Below, piece by piece: positions 51,371-60,828 of a stretch of 64,000 bases of DNA. A program made the position numbers and the translations under genes. The stretch is from Bryobacteraceae bacterium (GTDB lineage: Bacteria; Acidobacteriota; Terriglobia; Bryobacterales; Bryobacteraceae), in NCBI GenBank assembly GCA_029975915.1, contig JARKOC010000025.1, forward strand, positions 1 to 64,000, written 5' to 3'. The notes under the pieces were generated by a model, which did not search any database, was not told where the DNA came from, and saw only the letters and a list, made by a program, of their open reading frames with translations. How positions within the stretch are numbered: the stretch's first letter is position 1; each line of letters begins with the position of its first letter.

Positions 51371-52600
51371 TTAGCCGATTGCCGGCAGTTCGTAGCCCTT
51401 GCGGCGCGGGCGGCTGACCTTTGCGTTGGCCTGGTCGTCGTTCTTGAAACGTTCGGACACGGGGTCCCATTCGAGACGCCGGCCGAGTTCGCGGCAAATG
51501 TTGATGAGGTGGCACAGCGACGTGGCGCGGTGGGCGGCCTCGACATGGGCGTTTGGCCGCTGGCGCGTGCGGACGCAGTGGAAGAAGTTCTGTAGGTGCC
51601 AGTCGTCCTCGCCGGGGCCTTCCTTGGTGTCGGATGGCGCTCCTTTGAGCAATTCAGGATCGCTAGCCAGCAGCGTGCCCCGGCGGATTTCGACTGTGCC
51701 GGTCTCGCCATAGAAGATCGCGCCGAGGTCAGAGTGATCTGGCCTGCGGACACCCGCCATGCGCAGAAGACGGCCATCGGCGAAGCGCATCGAGACCATG
51801 GCCATTTCGCCCTTGCCTTCGGGATAGATCTCGACCGGTCCGGTGTCGTCGAGACCCAGCGCGCACTGCGCCTGGTCGATGGCGTGGGTACCCCAGCCGC
51901 TGACGCCCCAGGACTGGCCGCCGCCATCGTAGTCCCAATACCAGGCCCAGCGGCGCTGCAATTCCTGGTGATAGGGGCGAAGCTCTGTTTGGTTGCACCA
52001 CTGATCCCAATCGAGGCCGTCGGGCATGGGCTGGGCGGGCTGCGGCTTCCAGTATCTCGGCCCTTCAAAGTTGCAGACCAGGGTTTCACGGACCTTTCCG
52101 ATGAGGCCCTCGCGGATCCGCTGGCTCATCCAAGCGTTCACGGGAATCGAGCGCTGCTGGGTGCCGCACTGCAGGACGCGCTTGTACTTGGCGGCGACGC
52201 GGGCCAGGTAGCGGCCTTCGGCGATGGTCAACGTCATCGGCTTCTCGGCGTAGACATCGATTCCGGCCATCATGGCCTGAGCGGCGATGAGCGCGCGGGC
52301 ATGGGTAGTGGTTTCGACGAAGACGGCGTCGGGCCTGGCGCGCTCGAACATTTTCAAGTAGTTCTGCTCGATGATGGGTTTGGCGCCTGGGCCGAGGATG
52401 CTCGCCGCGGCGTCGCAGCGGGGCAGGTTGCAGTCAGATAGCGCGATGATGTCGGCGCCGGTGAACTTCTCGTTCTTGAGCAGCCAGGTAGCGCGGCCGC
52501 CAAGGCCGACAAAGCCGACCTTCAGACGGTCATTAGCACCGAAGACGCGGCGGGGAACAAACAGCGGGGCCGATGTGGATAAGAATGCGCGGCGATTCAT
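51371..52600 (-). CDS. Exported Gfo/Idh/MocA family oxidoreductase, second copy
   Basis: The Tat-like start MNRRAFLSTSAPLFVPRRVF is followed by the nucleotide fold LKVGFVGLGGRATWLLKNEK, with the EKP loop at VYAEKPMTLTI. CGTQQRSIPVNAWMSQRI and a GTHAIDQAQCALG segment are typical of the exported subfamily; GTHAIDQ holds the expected catalytic His. The substrate is unknown. Its 409 residues are usual. It belongs to a minus-strand pair with the APC permease upstream (54-base gap), which may import an amino acid or amino sugar for it. It faces the other catabolic operon, so both may serve related substrates. Confidence 0.9.
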   Translation of the reverse strand: MNRRAFLSTSAPLFVPRRVFGANDRLKVGFVGLGGRATWLLKNEKFTGADIIALSDCNLPRCDAAASILGPGAKPIIEQNYLKMFERARPDAVFVETTTHARALIAAQAMMAGIDVYAEKPMTLTIAEGRYLARVAAKYKRVLQCGTQQRSIPVNAWMSQRIREGLIGKVRETLVCNFEGPRYWKPQPAQPMPDGLDWDQWCNQTELRPYHQELQRRWAWYWDYDGGGQSWGVSGWGTHAIDQAQCALGLDDTGPVEIYPEGKGEMAMVSMRFADGRLLRMAGVRRPDHSDLGAIFYGETGTVEIRRGTLLASDPELLKGAPSDTKEGPGEDDWHLQNFFHCVRTRQRPNAHVEAAHRATSLCHLINICRELGRRLEWDPVSERFKNDDQANAKVSRPRRKGYELPAIG

Positions 52601-52654
52601 GCAGACAGTCTACGCCAACGCACACCAGGCTGGGACGGGCGATGCCGAGCCCGG

Positions 52655-54007
52655 TTATTCTTCGACCGGCTCCTCGAAACTAAGCAAACTCTTCTTGAAC
52701 CCGTCAGTCCGCCACCAGCCGAGGAGCAGGCCTCCAATCATCCAGACAACGCCGACAATCTTGGCGGGGATGCTGAGGCTGAGCCACAAATACAAGCAGA
52801 CGAGGAAACCGAGGACAGGAAGGACGAGGTAAGACCAGCCGCGATCGCGGCCGCGTACCCAATAATGCAGCAGGACCGACAGGTTGACGCCCATGAATCC
52901 GATCAGCGCGCCGAAGTTCAACAGCTCAGCGCCCATCTGGTAGCTGATGAGGAACGCGCCAATCAAGCACACGGAGCCAATCAGAAGGACGTTTCTGCTG
53001 GGGATTCGGCGCACGGGGTGGATGAATCCGAAGAACGACTTTGGAATCGCGCCGTCGCGGCCCATGCCGTAGAGCAGCCGCGCCCCGGCCAGCATCGCGC
53101 CCGTGGCGCTGCCCACCGTGGCGACGACGAGCGTCCAAGACAGTACTTGAAAAAGTAGCTCGCCGCCGGCGCGTCCGGCGACATGGATATAGGCGGTGTC
53201 ACTGTCCGGATAAGGCTGCGACGCGGGCCAGACCAGTTGCGCCGCATAGACCTGAACGGTAGAGAGAATACCGATGATCAGGCAGGTGCCGACTGTGCCG
53301 AGCAGGATGTTGCGGCGGGGGTTTTTCACTTCCTCGGACAGCGTCGATATGCCGTCGAAGCCGATGTATGTGAGAACGGCGATCGATGCGCCGTTGGAGA
53401 TCGACATCCATGAAAAGCGCTGCGGATCGTAGAAGGGCCGGGTGAAATCGGCGGCGGACATGGCAGGCATGCCCATGATGTAGCGGGTGGCCGCGGCCAG
53501 CATCCAAAGAATAACGATGCCCATGGCCACGGTCAGCATTTCGTTGGTGCGCGCCGTGGCTTGTATGCCGCGCAGGTTCAGCAGCGTGAACAGGACGGCG
53601 AAGAAGACGGCCCAGAAAGCGTAGCCGGTGACCGGGAACAGTCCCAGCATCGCCTTGGCGCACCAGATGGTGCAGATCACCGGGTTGACCACATAGTCTA
53701 GCAACATGCTCCATCCGGTGACGTAGCCAAGCGCCGGATGAATCTCGCGGGCGACGTAGGTGTAGGCGCTCCCCGCGACAGGATAGGCGCGCGCCATGCG
53801 GCCATAGCTCAGCGCGGTGAGCATCATGGCGAACATCGCGATGAGGACGACGGTGACGACATGGCCGTTGGCTCCGGCGCTGATGGCCCCGAACGGAGGC
53901 ATGGGGGCGGTGGGCTGGACCATGATGACGCCCATGATGAGCAACTCGGGCAATCCCAGAGACCGCGCCAGACGCGGCTGTGATCCACTGTTGGCCGAAC
54001 TCGACAT
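52655..54007 (-). CDS. APC-superfamily amino acid permease
   Basis: This integral membrane transporter has about 12 hydrophobic segments. The first carries the consensus area LGLPELLIMGVIMVQPTAPM. AYPVAGSAYTYVAREIHPAL is the characteristic loop after helix 2, and YIGFDGISTLSEEVKNPRRN, common to APC permeases, lies in the middle. It moves amino acids or amines, probably in symport with protons. Length is 450 residues. It faces the DUF58 gene with only 18 bases between their starts, so its promoter must lie inside or very close to coding sequence. The downstream gene is a Gfo/Idh/MocA oxidoreductase. Confidence 0.92.
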   Translation of the reverse strand: MSSSANSGSQPRLARSLGLPELLIMGVIMVQPTAPMPPFGAISAGANGHVVTVVLIAMFAMMLTALSYGRMARAYPVAGSAYTYVAREIHPALGYVTGWSMLLDYVVNPVICTIWCAKAMLGLFPVTGYAFWAVFFAVLFTLLNLRGIQATARTNEMLTVAMGIVILWMLAAATRYIMGMPAMSAADFTRPFYDPQRFSWMSISNGASIAVLTYIGFDGISTLSEEVKNPRRNILLGTVGTCLIIGILSTVQVYAAQLVWPASQPYPDSDTAYIHVAGRAGGELLFQVLSWTLVVATVGSATGAMLAGARLLYGMGRDGAIPKSFFGFIHPVRRIPSRNVLLIGSVCLIGAFLISYQMGAELLNFGALIGFMGVNLSVLLHYWVRGRDRGWSYLVLPVLGFLVCLYLWLSLSIPAKIVGVVWMIGGLLLGWWRTDGFKKSLLSFEEPVEE

Positions 54008-54025
54008 AGAAGCTCACATTGTGCC

Positions 54026-55165
54026 ATGCTTTGGGTCAACCGGACTCCGATGACAGCGCTGAACTCCCGACTGAAGCGATGGTGGAACCGGCTGCGGGCC
54101 TGGGCGCGGTCCAGGGTCCGCGAGCGCGTGACCGCCTCCGGCATGGGTTTCATCATCGCAGTTTCGCTGACAGGCGCGGCTGCATTTCTGTCGGGCAACA
54201 ACCTCCTGTTTCTGCTTCTGGCGGCGATGGGATCGCTACTGCTGGCGTCGAATTTCATCAGCCGGCTGAGCCTCTCCGGGCTGGAATTGGACATCCAGTT
54301 GCCGGACCACATCTGCGCGAGGCGGTCGGTTTCAGCCCGCATCCAGCTTAAGAATGAGAAGCGCCTGATTCCCTCGTTTTCGGTGCTGCTTTCCGGCGTT
54401 GAAGACAGCACGTTCACCGGCCAGCTCTACTTTCCAGTCATTGCAGGGGGGGCCATGATTGAAGACGCGATCGAGGTCTACTTCCCGCGCCGGGGGCTCC
54501 ACACCGAGGACACGTTCCGTTTTTCGTCGCGGTTTCCATTTGCCTTCGCCGAGCGCCGGATGAATGTCACAGTCGCACGGGACGTAATTATCTATCCAGC
54601 CCTCGATCCGCGGCCGGGTTTTGAGTCGCTTGCGTACGCCATCGCGGGTGAGGCGGAAGCACAGATCCAGGGCCGCGGACACGACTTCTACCGCATCAGG
54701 CCCTATCAGCAGATGGAAAGCGCCCGCCACGTCGACTGGCGAGCAACGGCCCACACCGGCCAGCTGCAGGTGCGGGAATTCGCGAAGGATCAGGAGCCAT
54801 CCATTTCGATCGCATTCGATCTTCAGGCAGGCGATGACGACGATGCGTGGTTCGAGGAGGCGATCGAGTGCTGCGCCTACCTGGCATGGACGTTTTCCGG
54901 ACGCGGGGCGCGGCTGCGGTTCAGGACGCAGGAGTTCGACCTCGTGACGCCGGTCGAGGGGGATGTCTACGCAATCCTCAAGCACTTGGCGCTGGCGCGA
55001 AGGCGGCGCCGGTGCGCGCATCTTGATCCGGCCGGCGATGAGTCGGTTCAGCTCTTGTTCACCGCGCGGCGGCCAGGCGAGACCGGCGAGGAGTGGCCCG
55101 CGTCGCGCGTTTTCGGGCCGCATCACCGCAACCCAGCTCAGGGTGAAGTGATCCGGCTCACCTGA
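54026..55165 (+). CDS. DUF58-domain membrane protein
   Basis: Two N-terminal membrane helices (GMGFIIAVSLTGAAAFLSGN, then LLFLLLAAMGSLLLASNFIS) precede a von Willebrand-type DUF58 domain with the signature DFYRIRPYQQMESARHVDWR and TAHTGQLQVREFAKDQE. DUF58 proteins usually accompany a MoxR ATPase and a transglutaminase protein, but neither is beside this gene. Function is unclear, probably assembly of a membrane or envelope complex. The ATG at 54026 is used, though ATG 54050 (MTALNSRLKRWW) is equally possible. Forty-two bases separate its stop from the trpC start, so it may be in the same transcript. Confidence 0.85.
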   Translation: MLWVNRTPMTALNSRLKRWWNRLRAWARSRVRERVTASGMGFIIAVSLTGAAAFLSGNNLLFLLLAAMGSLLLASNFISRLSLSGLELDIQLPDHICARRSVSARIQLKNEKRLIPSFSVLLSGVEDSTFTGQLYFPVIAGGAMIEDAIEVYFPRRGLHTEDTFRFSSRFPFAFAERRMNVTVARDVIIYPALDPRPGFESLAYAIAGEAEAQIQGRGHDFYRIRPYQQMESARHVDWRATAHTGQLQVREFAKDQEPSISIAFDLQAGDDDDAWFEEAIECCAYLAWTFSGRGARLRFRTQEFDLVTPVEGDVYAILKHLALARRRRRCAHLDPAGDESVQLLFTARRPGETGEEWPASRVFGPHHRNPAQGEVIRLT

Positions 55166-55207
55166 CGTTACAGGCCAGAGTATTTGGTATCTTGGGTGTT
55201 TCCCCGC

Positions 55208-55993
55208 ATGATGGAGAACGTTCCCGACATTCTCGCGCGCATTGTCGAGCGAAAGCGTGCCGAGGTAGCCGCAAAAGCGTCATCGCGCCACTCGTTCGAG
55301 CAAAGCGCGCGTTACCAGTCAGGTCAGCGGCGGGACTTCGCCAGGGCTCTGCGAGCCAGGCCGCCGGCCATCATCGCCGAAATCAAGAAGGCGTCGCCCA
55401 GCAAGGGAATGCTCGCGCCCGATTTCAATCCCGCTGCGCGGGCCCGGAGCTATTTCGCGGGCGGGGCCGCGGCGTTGTCCGTGCTGACGGACAAGGACTT
55501 CTTTCATGGGTCGCTGAGTGATCTGAAGACGGCAAGAGCGGCGGCGTTTCTGCCGGTGATCCGCAAGGACTTTACGATCGACGAGATCGACGTTCTAGAA
55601 GCGGCGGCGGCGGGAGCGGACGCGGTTCTGCTGATCGCGTCGATCCTCACGGTGGGCGAATTGCAGCGGTTCAGAGAACTGGCGGAGTCCCATGGAATGG
55701 CCGCTCTGGTTGAGGTGCATGACCGCGACGAACTGGCAAAGGCGCTCGGCTCCGGCGCGTCAATCATCGGCGTGAACAACCGTGATCTGCGCACCTTTGA
55801 GGTCAATCTTGAAACATCAGAACGGCTCGCCACGCTGATGCCAGAATCCGTGACGAAGGTGGCCGAAAGCGGCATCCATTCCGGCGAGGACGTCCGCCGC
55901 TTGCAGGCGGCCGGGTTCCACGCGTTCCTGGTTGGCGAGCACCTGATGAAGTCAGCCGACCCAGTTTCGGCATTGCAGGCATTGCGGTCATGA
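55208..55993 (+). CDS. trpC: Indole-3-glycerol phosphate synthase
   Basis: TrpC closes the indole ring in tryptophan synthesis from 1-(2-carboxyphenylamino)-deoxyribulose phosphate. The (beta/alpha)8 barrel shows IIAEIKKASPSKGMLAPDFN with the catalytic lysines, AALSVLTDKDFFHGS, VIRKDFTIDEIDVLEAAAAG and IIGVNNRDLRTFEVNLETS. The phosphate loop is VAESGIHSGEDV. The start is ATG 55208 or 55211; the TTG at 55184 would add residues unlike the family. The next gene, trpF, overlaps its stop (ATGA). Confidence 0.96.
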   Translation: MMENVPDILARIVERKRAEVAAKASSRHSFEQSARYQSGQRRDFARALRARPPAIIAEIKKASPSKGMLAPDFNPAARARSYFAGGAAALSVLTDKDFFHGSLSDLKTARAAAFLPVIRKDFTIDEIDVLEAAAAGADAVLLIASILTVGELQRFRELAESHGMAALVEVHDRDELAKALGSGASIIGVNNRDLRTFEVNLETSERLATLMPESVTKVAESGIHSGEDVRRLQAAGFHAFLVGEHLMKSADPVSALQALRS

Positions 55994-56589
55994 TGCTGGT
56001 CAAAATCTGCGGCATCACGGCACTCGATGATGCACTCGATGCCTGCGAATGCGGTGCATCGGCCCTCGGTTTCAACTTCTGGAGGGGCAGCAAGCGCTAC
56101 ATCGCGCCTGGCGCCGCTGCTGAGATCATCGCAAGAGTCCCGGAGAACGTCCTGAAAGTGGGCGTTTTTGTCGATGCCTCCGAGGCGGAAGTCACCAGTA
56201 TCATGAGTGCCGCAGGTCTTGACGTGGCTCAACTCCACGGCAACCGCCTGGAATCGCTCTCCATCCGCCACTGGCTGGCGCTGGCCGCCACCGAGCAGAA
56301 CATTCAGGCGACAATGAAGAGCAGCCCTGCCGAAGCGTTTCTCATCGACGCGCCCGCGGGCGGCGAGCGCGGCGGCACTGGGCGGACGTTTGATTGGTCT
56401 CTGGTGGAGGGTTTGGAAGGCAGAATCATCCTGGCGGGCGGGCTTGGGCCCGACAATGTCGCCGAGGCGATTCGCAGGGTCCGCCCGTATGGGGTTGACG
56501 CCTGTTCCAGGCTTGAATCCTCGCCGGGACGAAAGGATCGAGTGAAGGTAATGGAGTTTATCCGGGCTTCGCGCTCGGCGGCATTATGA
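55990..56589 (+). CDS. trpF: Phosphoribosylanthranilate isomerase
   Basis: TrpF catalyses the Amadori rearrangement preceding TrpC. Its barrel begins [20 protein letters not shown], with Cys as the usual general base. [30 protein letters not shown] and the late [20 protein letters not shown] (phosphate loop), then [16 protein letters not shown] follow the family order. DxxS at the end reads DACSRLE where most have DVSSGVE, a small change near the active site. Length is 199 residues. The ATG overlaps the trpC stop, and the trpB start overlaps its own stop, so all are translated as a unit. Confidence 0.94.
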   Translation: MMLVKICGITALDDALDACECGASALGFNFWRGSKRYIAPGAAAEIIARVPENVLKVGVFVDASEAEVTSIMSAAGLDVAQLHGNRLESLSIRHWLALAATEQNIQATMKSSPAEAFLIDAPAGGERGGTGRTFDWSLVEGLEGRIILAGGLGPDNVAEAIRRVRPYGVDACSRLESSPGRKDRVKVMEFIRASRSAAL

Positions 56590-57794
56590 GCAAGACACCA
56601 CAGGCGCCAGACTCAGGCGGCCACTTTGGCCCGTACGGAGGGCGTTACGTTCCCGAAATCCTGATGGCGCCGCTCGAGGAGATCGAAAAGGCCTATGCCG
56701 AAGCCCGCCAGGACCAGGCGTTTCAATCCGAACTCGCCGATCTGCTGGCGAACTTCGCCGGACGCCCCACGCCCCTGTATGAGTGCAAACGCCTGTCGGC
56801 GCGGTTGGCGGGCGCTCGGATCTTCCTGAAGCGCGAAGACCTTTTGCACACGGGCGCGCACAAGATCAACAATTGTCTGGGCCAAATCCTGCTTGCACGG
56901 CGGATGGGGAAGCGGCGGATCATCGCCGAGACCGGGGCTGGTCAGCATGGCGTCGCCACGGCGACGGTCTGCGCCTTGTTCGGTCTCGAATGCGTTGTCT
57001 ACATGGGCGAGGAGGACATGCGGCGGCAACGCTTGAACGTCTTCAGGATGCGGCTGCTGGGCGCTCGAGTGCAGGGCGTCACTTCTGGTTCGCGAACGCT
57101 CAAGGATGCTGTCAGCGAAGCGATGCGCGACTGGGCGGCGAATGTCGAGACGACGCACTACCTGCTTGGTTCGGCACTGGGCGCACACCCGTACCCAATG
57201 ATGGTCCGCGACTTCCACCGCTGCACGGGCGATGAGGCGCGGCGGCAGATTCTCGAGCAGGCCGGGCGGCTGCCTGACACGGTGATCGCATGTGTCGGCG
57301 GCGGCTCGAACGCCATAGGCATCTTCACTGCGTTTATCCCCGATGCCGGCGTAGAACTGCTTGGCGTCGAAGCCGGCGGGCGGAGTCTCAAGCTCGGAGA
57401 GCACGCCGCACGCATGTCCGGCGGCAGTCCGGGAGTGCTGCAAGGCGCATATAGTTACTTGTTGCAGGACGGCGATGGGCAGGTGGCGCTGACTCATTCG
57501 GTCTCGGCCGGGCTCGACTACGCATTGATCGGACCTGAACACGCCTGGCTGCACGATCAGGGACGAGCGCGGTACACGTCATGCCCGGACAGCGCCGCGC
57601 TCGACGCCGCTCGAAGTCTGGCCCACACCGAGGGCATCATCCCGGCGCTGGAATCTGCGCACGCAGTAGCTGAGGCGATCCGCATTGCGCCGGAGAGGGG
57701 CGGCAAGATCCTGTTGGTGAACCTGTCCGGACGGGGCGACAAGGACACCGACATCTATCGCGAAAACTTCCCCGAATTGGACGCGGCAATCTGA
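56586..57794 (+). CDS. trpB: Tryptophan synthase beta chain
   Basis: TrpB joins indole and serine using PLP. The N-terminus [20 protein letters not shown] and [14 protein letters not shown] match the class 1 enzyme. The PLP lysine is K93 in [58 protein letters not shown] and the phosphate-binding GGGSNAIG follow. The C-terminus has [10 protein letters not shown]. Length is 402 residues. It overlaps trpF by 4 bases and is followed by trpA after 13 bases, the standard partner order for the alpha2-beta2 complex with its indole tunnel. Confidence 0.97.
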   Translation: MSKTPQAPDSGGHFGPYGGRYVPEILMAPLEEIEKAYAEARQDQAFQSELADLLANFAGRPTPLYECKRLSARLAGARIFLKREDLLHTGAHKINNCLGQILLARRMGKRRIIAETGAGQHGVATATVCALFGLECVVYMGEEDMRRQRLNVFRMRLLGARVQGVTSGSRTLKDAVSEAMRDWAANVETTHYLLGSALGAHPYPMMVRDFHRCTGDEARRQILEQAGRLPDTVIACVGGGSNAIGIFTAFIPDAGVELLGVEAGGRSLKLGEHAARMSGGSPGVLQGAYSYLLQDGDGQVALTHSVSAGLDYALIGPEHAWLHDQGRARYTSCPDSAALDAARSLAHTEGIIPALESAHAVAEAIRIAPERGGKILLVNLSGRGDKDTDIYRENFPELDAAI

Positions 57795-57807
57795 TGGAAC
57801 CAAACCG

Positions 57808-58620
57808 ATGACCAGCAGCCAACGCATCTCCGCCGCTTTCGCCGCCGCCAGAGCCCAGTCGCGGCCAGCACTGGTTGCTTATCTCACCGCCGGCGATCCG
57901 TCGCCCGCGCGCTCGTCCTCGCTGGCCCTCGCTCTTGAGCGTGGCGGCGCGGATGTGCTCGAACTCGGCGTACCCTTCTCCGATCCGGTGGCCGACGGGC
58001 CGGTGATCCAGCAGGCGTCAGACCGCGCGTTGCGCGCTGGAACCAACGTCAGGCGGGTTCTCGAAATCGCCTCCGAGGTGCGGACGAAATCGGAGATGCC
58101 GATCATTCTGTTCAGCTATTTGAATCCGCTGATGCGATACGGATTCGAAGCCCTTGCCCGCGACGCACGCGCGGCCGGAATCGACGGCTGCCTGCTGACC
58201 GACCTCAGCGTCGAGGAAGCTGCCGCGCCAGTTTCACAGCTTCATTCGGCCGGGCTCGCAACCGTTTTTCTTGCCGCGCCAACATCCACCGCGCGCCGAC
58301 TAAAACTGGTCGCGGATTTGTCAGATGGCTTCGTCTATGTCGTCTCGCGCGCTGGCGTCACGGGCGAACGCGACGACGTCGCAGCCTCTGCTGAGAGAGT
58401 GGTCAGCGAGCTCCGTGGACTCACCGAGAAACCGCTCGCCGTCGGCTTCGGAGTATCGAAACGGGATCATGTACAGGCAATCGGCGCCTATGCCGACGGC
58501 GTTGTCGTGGGCAGCGCGATCATGCGTATCATCGAACAGCACGGTGATTCGGCTGGTCTCGAGCGCAGGCTCGAAGATTACATGAGGTCGTTGTCGGGAA
58601 AGGAACCGGTTGCACAATGA
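57808..58620 (+). CDS. trpA: Tryptophan synthase alpha chain
   Basis: TrpA splits indole-3-glycerol phosphate to indole and glyceraldehyde 3-phosphate and passes indole to TrpB. Typical features are LVAYLTAGDPSPARS, DVLELGVPFSDPVADGPVIQ (with the catalytic Glu and Asp), FSYLNPLMRYGFEAL, GIDGCLLTDLSVEEAA, VYVVSRAGVTGER and AVGFGVSKRDHVQAI, where GFGVS contacts phosphate. Its length is 270 residues. The chorismate mutase gene begins in its stop (ATGA), so the operon continues past the trp genes without a break. Confidence 0.96.
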   Translation: MTSSQRISAAFAAARAQSRPALVAYLTAGDPSPARSSSLALALERGGADVLELGVPFSDPVADGPVIQQASDRALRAGTNVRRVLEIASEVRTKSEMPIILFSYLNPLMRYGFEALARDARAAGIDGCLLTDLSVEEAAAPVSQLHSAGLATVFLAAPTSTARRLKLVADLSDGFVYVVSRAGVTGERDDVAASAERVVSELRGLTEKPLAVGFGVSKRDHVQAIGAYADGVVVGSAIMRIIEQHGDSAGLERRLEDYMRSLSGKEPVAQ

Positions 58621-58919
58621 GCCCCGATGAAGCAGCCCAGTTGCTCGACCAATATCGCGCGCAGATCGACGAGATCGACATAGAAATTATCGACCTGCTC
58701 AACAAGCGCACCCGAATCGTTGAAAAAATCGGCGCCGTGAAACGTGACGCCTCCCTGCCCGTATACGAACCCAAGCGTGAGGACATGGTCTTCAAAAACG
58801 TGATCGCGCACAACAAGGGGCCGCTGTCGGAGGCGGCCGCCAGGCGGTTGTTCGAGCGAATTATCGACGAGATGCGGACCCTGCAACGGGAGCGCAACAA
58901 AGAGGAGAACCAGCAATGA
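58617..58919 (+). CDS. Chorismate mutase, AroQ class
   Basis: The small all-helical enzyme converts chorismate to prephenate, the branch step towards Phe and Tyr. Residues about 9-43 (LDQYRAQIDEIDIEIIDLLN, then KRTRIVEKIGAVKRD) match the first helix of AroQ mutases with its catalytic Arg and Lys. The second part (YEPKREDMVFKNVIAHNKGP, then RLFERIIDEMRTLQ) supplies the rest. At 100 residues it is a single-domain protein. It is locked between trpA and the DAHP synthase gene with 4-base overlaps at both ends. Being next to a DAHP synthase, it might form a regulatory complex with it, as seen in some other bacteria; this is an inference. Confidence 0.92.
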   Translation: MSPDEAAQLLDQYRAQIDEIDIEIIDLLNKRTRIVEKIGAVKRDASLPVYEPKREDMVFKNVIAHNKGPLSEAAARRLFERIIDEMRTLQRERNKEENQQ

Positions 58920-59926
58920 TCGTCGTCATGGAACAGGGCGCGACGGAAGAGCAGCTTCAGAGCGTCATCGACAAGCTCGTTTCGCTGGACTTCACGATTC
59001 ACCGGTCGACAGGCGTCATCCACACGGTCCTGGGCGGCGTCGGCCCGCGCGAAGTCGACCCCGAGGAGTTTCTCGTCATGCCTGGCGTGCGCGAATGCCA
59101 TCGCGTCGTGGCGCCGTACAAATTGGCCTCGCGTCCCTTCCGCCCCGAGGGAACGGTGGTGCGGTTCGGCGATGTCGAGGTTGGGGCAACCAAGATCACG
59201 CTGATGGCCGGGCCGTGTTGCGTGGAAAGCGAAGCTCAGATCAGGGAATCGGCGCGCATCGCAGCCTCTTGCGGCGCGAAATTCCTGCGCGGCAGCGCGT
59301 TTAGGCCCCGGACTTCGCCTTACAGTTTTCAGGGACTCGGCGAACAGGGATTGCGGCTGCTGCGGGCGGCGGCGGACGAATACAAGTTGCTCGTGGTCAG
59401 TGAGGTCGGCGATCACACGCAGATCGGCACCATGGAAAAGTACGTCGATCTGCTCCAGGTGGGCGCGCGCAATATGCAGAATTTTACGCTGCTTCGGGAA
59501 CTGGGGCGATGCTCGAAACCGGTTCTTCTCAAGCGGGCGCTGGCGGCCACTGTGGATGAACTGCTGCTCTCGGCTGAATACATCCTGGCCGGCGGCAACT
59601 ATGGAGTCATCCTATGCGAACGCGGCATTCGCACTTTTGAAAGCCCGGCGCGCGAAACGATGGACATCGCCGCGATTCCCGCTGTTAAGAAACTTTCCCA
59701 TCTGCCGATTCTGGCCGATCCATCCCACGGAACCGGACGCCGCGACAAAGTCCTGCCGATGGCGCGCGCCGCTGTCGCCGCAGGAGCCGACGGACTTCTC
59801 ATCGAAGTCCACCCCGACCCCGACCATGCTCTGAGCGACGGGCCCCAATCGCTATTCGCCGCGCAACTCGAGGAACTCGTGGGCCAGATCCGCATCATCG
59901 CAACGGCGATTGGCCGGACCTTCTAG
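58916..59926 (+). CDS. aroF: DAHP synthase, type I-beta, with N-terminal FDX-ACT domain
   Basis: This enzyme starts the shikimate pathway by joining phosphoenolpyruvate and erythrose 4-phosphate. Residues about 1-75 form a ferredoxin-like ACT domain (MIVVMEQGATEEQLQSVIDK, then GVIHTVLGG) that usually mediates feedback inhibition by Tyr or Phe. The catalytic barrel has MAGPCCVESEAQIRESAR, KFLRGSAFRPRTSPYSFQGL, and SEVGDHTQIGTMEKYVDLLQ. The late LADPSHGTGRRDKV is the metal and phosphate signature. Length is 336 residues. Its start overlaps the mutase stop by 4 bases. Confidence 0.95.
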   Translation: MIVVMEQGATEEQLQSVIDKLVSLDFTIHRSTGVIHTVLGGVGPREVDPEEFLVMPGVRECHRVVAPYKLASRPFRPEGTVVRFGDVEVGATKITLMAGPCCVESEAQIRESARIAASCGAKFLRGSAFRPRTSPYSFQGLGEQGLRLLRAAADEYKLLVVSEVGDHTQIGTMEKYVDLLQVGARNMQNFTLLRELGRCSKPVLLKRALAATVDELLLSAEYILAGGNYGVILCERGIRTFESPARETMDIAAIPAVKKLSHLPILADPSHGTGRRDKVLPMARAAVAAGADGLLIEVHPDPDHALSDGPQSLFAAQLEELVGQIRIIATAIGRTF

Positions 59927-59938
59927 GACGCGATCGGC

Positions 59939-60784
59939 ATGCAGACTGTCGTAATCGTCGGGACAGGGCTGATCGGCGCATCCTTCGGTCTCGCCTTGCG
60001 AGGCGCTGGCTTCACCGGACGCATCCTCGGAGTCAGTTCCGAGAGGTCGATTCGCGCTGCCATCGATTGCCGCGCCATCGATGGCGGCGCCACTCTTGGC
60101 GACGCCGCGCCGCAAGCCGACCTCATATATCTCTCGCAGACCATCGGCGGCATCATTGAGACTCTGCCGAAACTCGCCGGGAAATTGAAGCCAGGCGCTC
60201 TTGTAACCGACGCCGGATCGACCAAACGGACCATTGCGGCGGCCGCGGCATGCCTGGGGACCGCATTCATCGGTGGCCACCCGATGGCCGGCAAGGCTTC
60301 ACGCGGAGCCGGCGGCGCTGAATCGTCGCTGTTCGATGGTCGGCCGTATATTCTGACGCCGAGTTCCCCCGGCCAGATGGAGGATCAACGGGTCAGAACG
60401 CTGGTTTATTGGATTCAACGGATTGGGGCGCGTCTGGTGGTTCTGAACCCGGCAGACCATGATCGTTTGGTCGCAGCAGCCTCGCACTTACCGCAGTTGC
60501 TGTCCACCGCGCTGGCTGCGCATCTTGAACAATCTTCCGACCCGGAGGCAGTGGCCTCGGTAGCCGGGCCGGGCCTGCTCGACATGACGCGGCTGGCCCT
60601 CTCAAGTTACGAAATCTGGCAGGACATCCTTGCTACCAACGCCGATGAGATCGGGGCGGCTATCCTGGCCATCGAGGACCAACTCGCCGCTTTGCGACAT
60701 ACCGTCGGCGGGCCGTCTACTCAGACGGCCTTCGCCAGCGGCCGCGACTTCGCCCTCAGGCTTCGTCCCGGCCACTCCGACTGA
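59939..60784 (+). CDS. tyrA: Prephenate/arogenate dehydrogenase
   Basis: TyrA oxidises prephenate (or arogenate) to the tyrosine precursor with NAD(P)+. The Rossmann motif TVVIVGTGLIGASFGLALRG starts at residue 3. Then come VTDAGSTKRTIAAAA, the active-site GGHPMAGKASRGAGGAESSL, and FDGRPYILTPSSPGQ. The helical C-terminal domain includes DRLVAAASHLPQLLSTALAA, with the conserved His. No ACT domain follows, so Tyr feedback may not act here. At 281 residues it is the short class. It ends the operon, 12 bases after the DAHP synthase gene. Confidence 0.94.
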   Translation: MQTVVIVGTGLIGASFGLALRGAGFTGRILGVSSERSIRAAIDCRAIDGGATLGDAAPQADLIYLSQTIGGIIETLPKLAGKLKPGALVTDAGSTKRTIAAAAACLGTAFIGGHPMAGKASRGAGGAESSLFDGRPYILTPSSPGQMEDQRVRTLVYWIQRIGARLVVLNPADHDRLVAAASHLPQLLSTALAAHLEQSSDPEAVASVAGPGLLDMTRLALSSYEIWQDILATNADEIGAAILAIEDQLAALRHTVGGPSTQTAFASGRDFALRLRPGHSD

Positions 60785-60828
60785 GTCTGGCCGCATCCGT
60801 GCGCCGCCCCAGCGCATCAAAAAGAGTA

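Noticed and set aside
55166..55207. Trp leader peptide or attenuator
   Set aside because: The space before trpC is only 42 bases, with no run of Trp codons and no hairpin.
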